Assembly: GCA_028700795.1 (NCBI GenBank)
Contig: JAQVRY010000003.1
Span: forward strand, 18,888-29,540
Reading direction: 5' to 3'
DNA from: Tissierellia bacterium
GTDB lineage: Bacteria; Bacillota; Clostridia; Tissierellales; Sedimentibacteraceae
Length of the DNA: 10,653 nucleotides
Below, one piece after another: positions 7,241-10,653 of this stretch. Made by a program: the position numbers and the translations under genes. The notes under the pieces were generated by a model. It ran no database searches. It was not told the origin of the DNA and worked only from the letters and a program-made list of their open reading frames with translations. The stretch's first letter is position 1. Every line of letters begins with the position of its first letter.

Positions 7241-7362
7241 CCCTAACCCCATATGTTTGAGCTTTAGCGAAGAACAGATGGCGGTAGGTCAACCGCAACG
7301 AGTTCCCAATTTATGCGACCAAAGGGAGCAAATAAATTGGTGAACGTAGACTGCGAAGGGAG
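7241..7362 (+). other. Structured, GC-richer non-coding element upstream of the helicase
   Basis: About 120 nt of roughly 49% GC (my count) sits in otherwise AT-rich DNA. One hairpin pairs GCGGT (7281-7285) with ACCGC (7292-7296) around a 6-nt loop. A longer one pairs CCAATTTAT (7306-7314) with ATAAATTGG (7332-7340) and extends outward through GTTC/GAAC (7302-7305 with 7342-7345, one bulged T), enclosing a purine-rich loop. GCGAAG occurs on both sides (7267-7272 and 7353-7358). The element runs into the ribosome binding site AAGGGAG of the next gene. It has no ORF and no recognisable SigA promoter. It could be a dispersed intergenic repeat, a cis-acting leader RNA or a small RNA. I do not recognise a named riboswitch class. 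Confidence 0.5.
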
Positions 7363-7367
7363 ATTAT

Positions 7368-9668
7368 ATGGACAACATAAAGCTTTCTGTAAGAGAATTG
7401 GTTGAATTCATTTATAAAAGCGGAGATATTAATGTAAGAAATTTAAGCGTTGACAGAGCAATGGAAGGAATTAAGGCTCATAAGATTCTTCAGAATCAAA
7501 TGGGAGAAAACTATCATAAGGAATTCTATTTGAAAAACGAATTCATTCTTAATGATATTATGTTTTTAGTTGAAGGCAGAGCTGACGGCATTCTAATTGA
7601 AGACGATGAAATAACAATAGATGAAATAAAATCAACATATACAGAGCTAAGTTTGATTAATGATGAATACAACAATGCTCATATGGCACAGGCTAAATGC
7701 TATGGTTATATGTACGGACTGCTGAACAATTTGGAAAAGCTGAATATACAGCTAAGATACTATAATCTTGATACCAAAGAAACAAAAACAATAAAACAGA
7801 AATTTTCAATGGAAGAATTAAAAGTATTTTTTTATACTCTTCTTAATACATATATAGATTGGGCAGATACAGTCATAAACCTTCGAAAAGAAAGAAACAA
7901 AACAATTAAGGAAATAAGTTTTCCTTATGAAAACTATCGAAAAGGACAAAGAGATTTTTCAGTGGCTGTGTACCTGTCAATAAGGTCAGGGAAAAAAATA
8001 TTTGCACAGGCACCAACTGGAGTGGGAAAGACAATATCTGTTTTATTTCCTGCAATAAAATCCCTGTATGAAAAAAACTCTAAAATATTTTATCTTACAG
8101 CCAAATCATCCACAAAGACTATAGCATTCAACACTGTTAAAATGATGTATGAAAAAGGTCTTAAGATGAGAACAACCGTTATTACTGCCAAGGATAAAAT
8201 ATGCTTCATGGATGAAACAAAATGCGAACCGGAATACTGCCCTTATGCTAAAGGTTATTATGACAAGCTTAATATACCATTAAGAGAAACAATAAAGAAT
8301 GATTGCATGTATGACCGTGAGTTTATTGAAAGATTAGGAAAAAAACACGAGCTGTGTCCTTTTGAACTGAGCCTTGATTTGTCGTATATGTCAGATATAG
8401 TTATTTGCGATTACAATTATTATTTTGACCCGAGAGTTGCGCTACAGAGAGAAGAGCTATTTAACAAGGACAAGGATATTCTTCTCATAGATGAGGCTCA
8501 TAACCTTGAAGATCGAGCACGAAACATGTATTCTCCCGAAATAATTAAAGAAGAATTTTATGAAGTTTATAAAATTATGAAATCTGAGAAAAGCTTAAGC
8601 AAGGAATTGTTTAATATAAATAAAAAATTTATTAATATAAAAAAGAGTATCGATGAAGCACAAATATTAAAGGTACCTCCTGAAGAATTGATAGACGCTT
8701 TAAGAAAATTTATCACTAAGGCTGAGAAGTATTTCAACGAAAAGAAAAGTGAAAAAGTTCCGGATGCACTCACGGATATATATTTTAAAAGTACATTTTT
8801 TATAAAAATATCGGAAATTATGGATGATAATTTTTGCTATTATGCTGATTTAACAAACAATAAAACAATGGTGAAAATATTCTTGATTGACCCTTCACAA
8901 GTGTTGAAGGAAATTGAGAAAAAAGCTCGGTCATCAATTTTCTTTTCAGCAACATTAACTCCATTGAAGTATTTCAGATATATTTTAGGGGGAGAGGAAG
9001 ATGATTATTTATTAAAGTTAAGCTCTCCTTTTGATATAAATAATTTGAACTTAATGATAACTTCGGATTTATCAATGAAATATACAAAGAGGGATTCAAA
9101 TATTGAAAAAGCATGTGAATATATCAATACTTTGATAACAGAGAAAAAAGGAAATTATATGATATTTTTCCCCTCTTATTATTTTATGAACAAGGTTTAC
9201 TCAGTATATGAATCATTGTATGATACCTTCAACATAACAGTTCAAAGTCAAGGGCTCAATGAAGAAGAACAGAGGGATTTAATTAACAGGTTTGAAAATG
9301 AACACAATGTGGTGCTTTTCACTGTTGTAGGCGGTATTTTTTCTGAAGGAATTGATTTACCCCTTGAAAAATTAATAGGTGCAGTTATAATAGGTACCGG
9401 GATACCACAGATTTCTTTTGAAAGAAATATAATAAAATCATTCTTTGACGAAAAAATGAATTCCGGTTATGATTTTGCATACAAATTTCCGGGTTTCAAC
9501 AAAATCCTTCAGTCAGCCGGCAGGGTAATTCGAACGGAAGAAGATAAGGGAGAAGTACTGCTGATTGACTCAAGGTTTTGCCAATATACATATTTAAAAC
9601 TATTTCCAGACCACTGGAAACATTTTAAGAAAATTTGTTCCGCAGAAGATATAAAAAAATTATTGTAA
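7368..9668 (+). CDS. RecB/Cas4-type nuclease fused to XPD/DinG-like Fe-S DNA helicase
   Basis: The 766-residue protein joins two activities. Residues ~1-175 form a PD-(D/E)XK nuclease of the RecB/Cas4 type: His38, Asp73, Glu86-x-Lys88 and the QxxxY motif Gln108-Tyr112. Residues ~185-766 form a superfamily 2 Rad3/XPD helicase: Walker A APTGVGKT (215-222), DEAH box (375-378), SATL (527-530), FSEGIDLP (658-665) and motif VI QSAGRVIR (715-722). Between Walker A and DEAH lie Cys279, Cys286, Cys291 and Cys330, suited to bind an XPD-type 4Fe-4S cluster; Cys313 is an extra cysteine. The likely role is 5'-3' unwinding plus cleavage of DNA in repair or replication. The start ATG has AAGGGAG 5 nt upstream, and an in-frame TAG at 7347 excludes a longer form. 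It follows the structured element and is 16 bp from the next gene. Confidence 0.9.
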   Translation: MDNIKLSVRELVEFIYKSGDINVRNLSVDRAMEGIKAHKILQNQMGENYHKEFYLKNEFILNDIMFLVEGRADGILIEDDEITIDEIKSTYTELSLINDEYNNAHMAQAKCYGYMYGLLNNLEKLNIQLRYYNLDTKETKTIKQKFSMEELKVFFYTLLNTYIDWADTVINLRKERNKTIKEISFPYENYRKGQRDFSVAVYLSIRSGKKIFAQAPTGVGKTISVLFPAIKSLYEKNSKIFYLTAKSSTKTIAFNTVKMMYEKGLKMRTTVITAKDKICFMDETKCEPEYCPYAKGYYDKLNIPLRETIKNDCMYDREFIERLGKKHELCPFELSLDLSYMSDIVICDYNYYFDPRVALQREELFNKDKDILLIDEAHNLEDRARNMYSPEIIKEEFYEVYKIMKSEKSLSKELFNINKKFINIKKSIDEAQILKVPPEELIDALRKFITKAEKYFNEKKSEKVPDALTDIYFKSTFFIKISEIMDDNFCYYADLTNNKTMVKIFLIDPSQVLKEIEKKARSSIFFSATLTPLKYFRYILGGEEDDYLLKLSSPFDINNLNLMITSDLSMKYTKRDSNIEKACEYINTLITEKKGNYMIFFPSYYFMNKVYSVYESLYDTFNITVQSQGLNEEEQRDLINRFENEHNVVLFTVVGGIFSEGIDLPLEKLIGAVIIGTGIPQISFERNIIKSFFDEKMNSGYDFAYKFPGFNKILQSAGRVIRTEEDKGEVLLIDSRFCQYTYLKLFPDHWKHFKKICSAEDIKKLL

Positions 9669-9684
9669 AGATTAGGAGAGTAAA

Positions 9685-10491
9685 ATGATAAATATAATAT
9701 CTGATAAAAATGTTATGAATAATCAAATTATTACCAAGGAAGAAATAGAGCCTCTTATTAATGATGCAAAAATATATGAGGTAATAAGGGTTATCGAAGG
9801 AAGGGCAATTTTTTTAAAAGAACATTTTCAACGTATGAATGAAAGCATACACTTAAGTGGAATTGAAGGAAGCTTAAACTATGAAGAGTTCAAGAACTCC
9901 GCAGAATTGCTGATAAAAGAAAATTCCTTCAAAAACTTAAACATCAGAGTTTCTTATTTTTACGATAAAAAACCTTTTACATTATTCTACTTTATTGAAA
10001 GTTACTATCCTTCCAAGGAAGAATTCATTGAAGGAGTTCATACCATTGCGGTGAAAATGGAAAGAGCAAACCCAAATGTTAAAGCCTTTCAAAAAGAGTT
10101 TAAGGATAATGTGACAAGAATTATTAAAGAAGAAAAAGCTTTTGAAGCGATATTAATAAATCACGATGACACAGTCAGTGAAGGAAGCAAATCAAATATC
10201 TTTTTTGTAAAAGACAATAAGCTAATAACATCGCCGGATTCCTCAGTTCTTTTGGGCGTTACAAGAAACAAGGTTATAAGTGTTTGTGAAGAAAATCTAA
10301 TAGAGGTTGAAAAAAGGATAATTAGATTAGATGAGATAGAGAGCTTCGACGGTGTATTCTTAACAGGGACATCAAATGACGTGCTGCCAATAAAAACCAT
10401 AGACGATATGCTCTTTAATTCTTCTGAAAATGAAGTTGTGAAGAGGGTGTCAGGGCTGTATTTGGAGGAAGTTAGGAAAGAGATTGAATAG
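9685..10491 (+). CDS. Aminotransferase class IV (fold-type IV PLP enzyme)
   Basis: The 268-residue protein belongs to the family holding branched-chain and D-amino-acid aminotransferases and aminodeoxychorismate lyase. The family block YEVIRVIEGRAIFLKEHFQR is at 31-50. The probable PLP-binding lysine is Lys133 in NPNVKAF. SEGSKSNIFFV (165-175) supplies the conserved Glu166 and Asn171, GVTR is at 191-194 and GTSNDVLPI at 228-236. The usual YGDG-type motif just before the first block is absent (here PLINDAK), so this is a divergent subfamily and the substrate cannot be named. The ribosome binding site AGGAGAG (9674-9680) lies in the 16-bp gap after the helicase, so the two are almost certainly co-transcribed. 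The pairing does not suggest an obvious shared pathway. Confidence 0.88.
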   Translation: MINIISDKNVMNNQIITKEEIEPLINDAKIYEVIRVIEGRAIFLKEHFQRMNESIHLSGIEGSLNYEEFKNSAELLIKENSFKNLNIRVSYFYDKKPFTLFYFIESYYPSKEEFIEGVHTIAVKMERANPNVKAFQKEFKDNVTRIIKEEKAFEAILINHDDTVSEGSKSNIFFVKDNKLITSPDSSVLLGVTRNKVISVCEENLIEVEKRIIRLDEIESFDGVFLTGTSNDVLPIKTIDDMLFNSSENEVVKRVSGLYLEEVRKEIE

Positions 10492-10527
10492 TGGCATTCC
10501 TTGAAAAAAACAGGGATAGGTCATGAA

Positions 10528-10557
10528 CACAAAAATGGCCTGATGGCCATTGTTGTG
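10528..10557. other. Strong imperfect inverted repeat downstream of the aminotransferase gene
   Basis: CACAA-A-AATGGCC pairs with GGCCATT-G-TTGTG around a TGAT loop, giving 12 pairs with one A/G mismatch. It lies 36 bp after the stop codon, where a terminator is expected, but AAGCATT follows instead of a T run. It may be a weak terminator, a 3'-end stabilising stem or a binding site. Confidence 0.5.
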
Positions 10558-10595
10558 AAGCATTAATATGCATAAAAGGGGTATTGGGAATATAT

Positions 10596-10619
10596 TTGGT
10601 TATCGGGGGGGATAACCAA
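10596..10619. repeat. Perfect 9-bp inverted repeat with an all-G loop
   Basis: TTGGTTATC (10596-10604) and GATAACCAA (10611-10619) are perfect complements around six G residues. Counting the first base of the right arm, the G run is seven long. No T tract follows, so it is not a normal terminator. It may be an operator for a gene beyond the window, or part of a small mobile element. The rest of 10492-10653 shows no ORF and no convincing promoter. Confidence 0.55.
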
Positions 10620-10653
10620 TAACAATTATAGCAAACATAAAATTATTATGCAA

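Noticed and set aside
7241..7362. tRNA gene or known riboswitch in the GC-richer element
   Set aside because: No cloverleaf with a T-loop GTTCRA context and acceptor stem can be drawn, and no motif of a riboswitch class I know is present.
7368..9668. CRISPR-Cas locus suggested by the Cas4-like domain
   Set aside because: There is no direct-repeat array and no cas1, cas2 or effector gene in the window; this nuclease domain is fused to a helicase.

Overview
The window comes from a low-GC, Gram-positive, probably anaerobic and spore-forming Firmicute of the Clostridia/Tissierellia type. The evidence is AT-rich coding sequence, strong AGGAGG-type ribosome binding sites, all main genes on one strand, and the gene order tig-clpP-clpX-lon-engB. 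The protein sequences look most like Sedimentibacter or its relatives, but that placement is recalled, not computed.

Region 1 (1-261) is an intergenic leader. It holds two imperfect tandem copies of a GGGGAC-rich, hairpin-forming repeat, then a good SigA-type promoter with an extended -10. Region 2 (262-6694) is a protein quality-control block: trigger factor (nascent-chain folding), ClpP and ClpX (the AAA+ ClpXP protease), LonA (AAA+ serine protease) and the ribosome-assembly GTPase EngB/YsxC. A hairpin right after clpX may terminate or attenuate transcription before lon. The clpX-lon gap also carries another piece of the repeat seen upstream of tig.

Region 3 (6695-7235) is a single small gene for a GHKL-fold ATP-binding protein of the RsbW/SpoIIAB anti-sigma type. 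It is preceded by a sequence matching the SigB-type promoter consensus and closed by a clear intrinsic terminator. No sigma factor or STAS partner gene lies next to it.

Region 4 (7236-10491) begins with a ~120-nt, relatively GC-rich, strongly structured non-coding element. It leads directly into a two-gene unit: a RecB/Cas4-type nuclease domain fused to an XPD/DinG-like Fe-S helicase, then a fold-type IV PLP enzyme. Region 5 (10492-10653) has no gene and contains two strong inverted repeats, one with a loop made entirely of G.

Most of the coding content is ordinary housekeeping. The points worth a second look are the orphan anti-sigma-like gene and its promoter, the structured element before the helicase, the nuclease-helicase fusion, and the dispersed GGGGAC repeat family.
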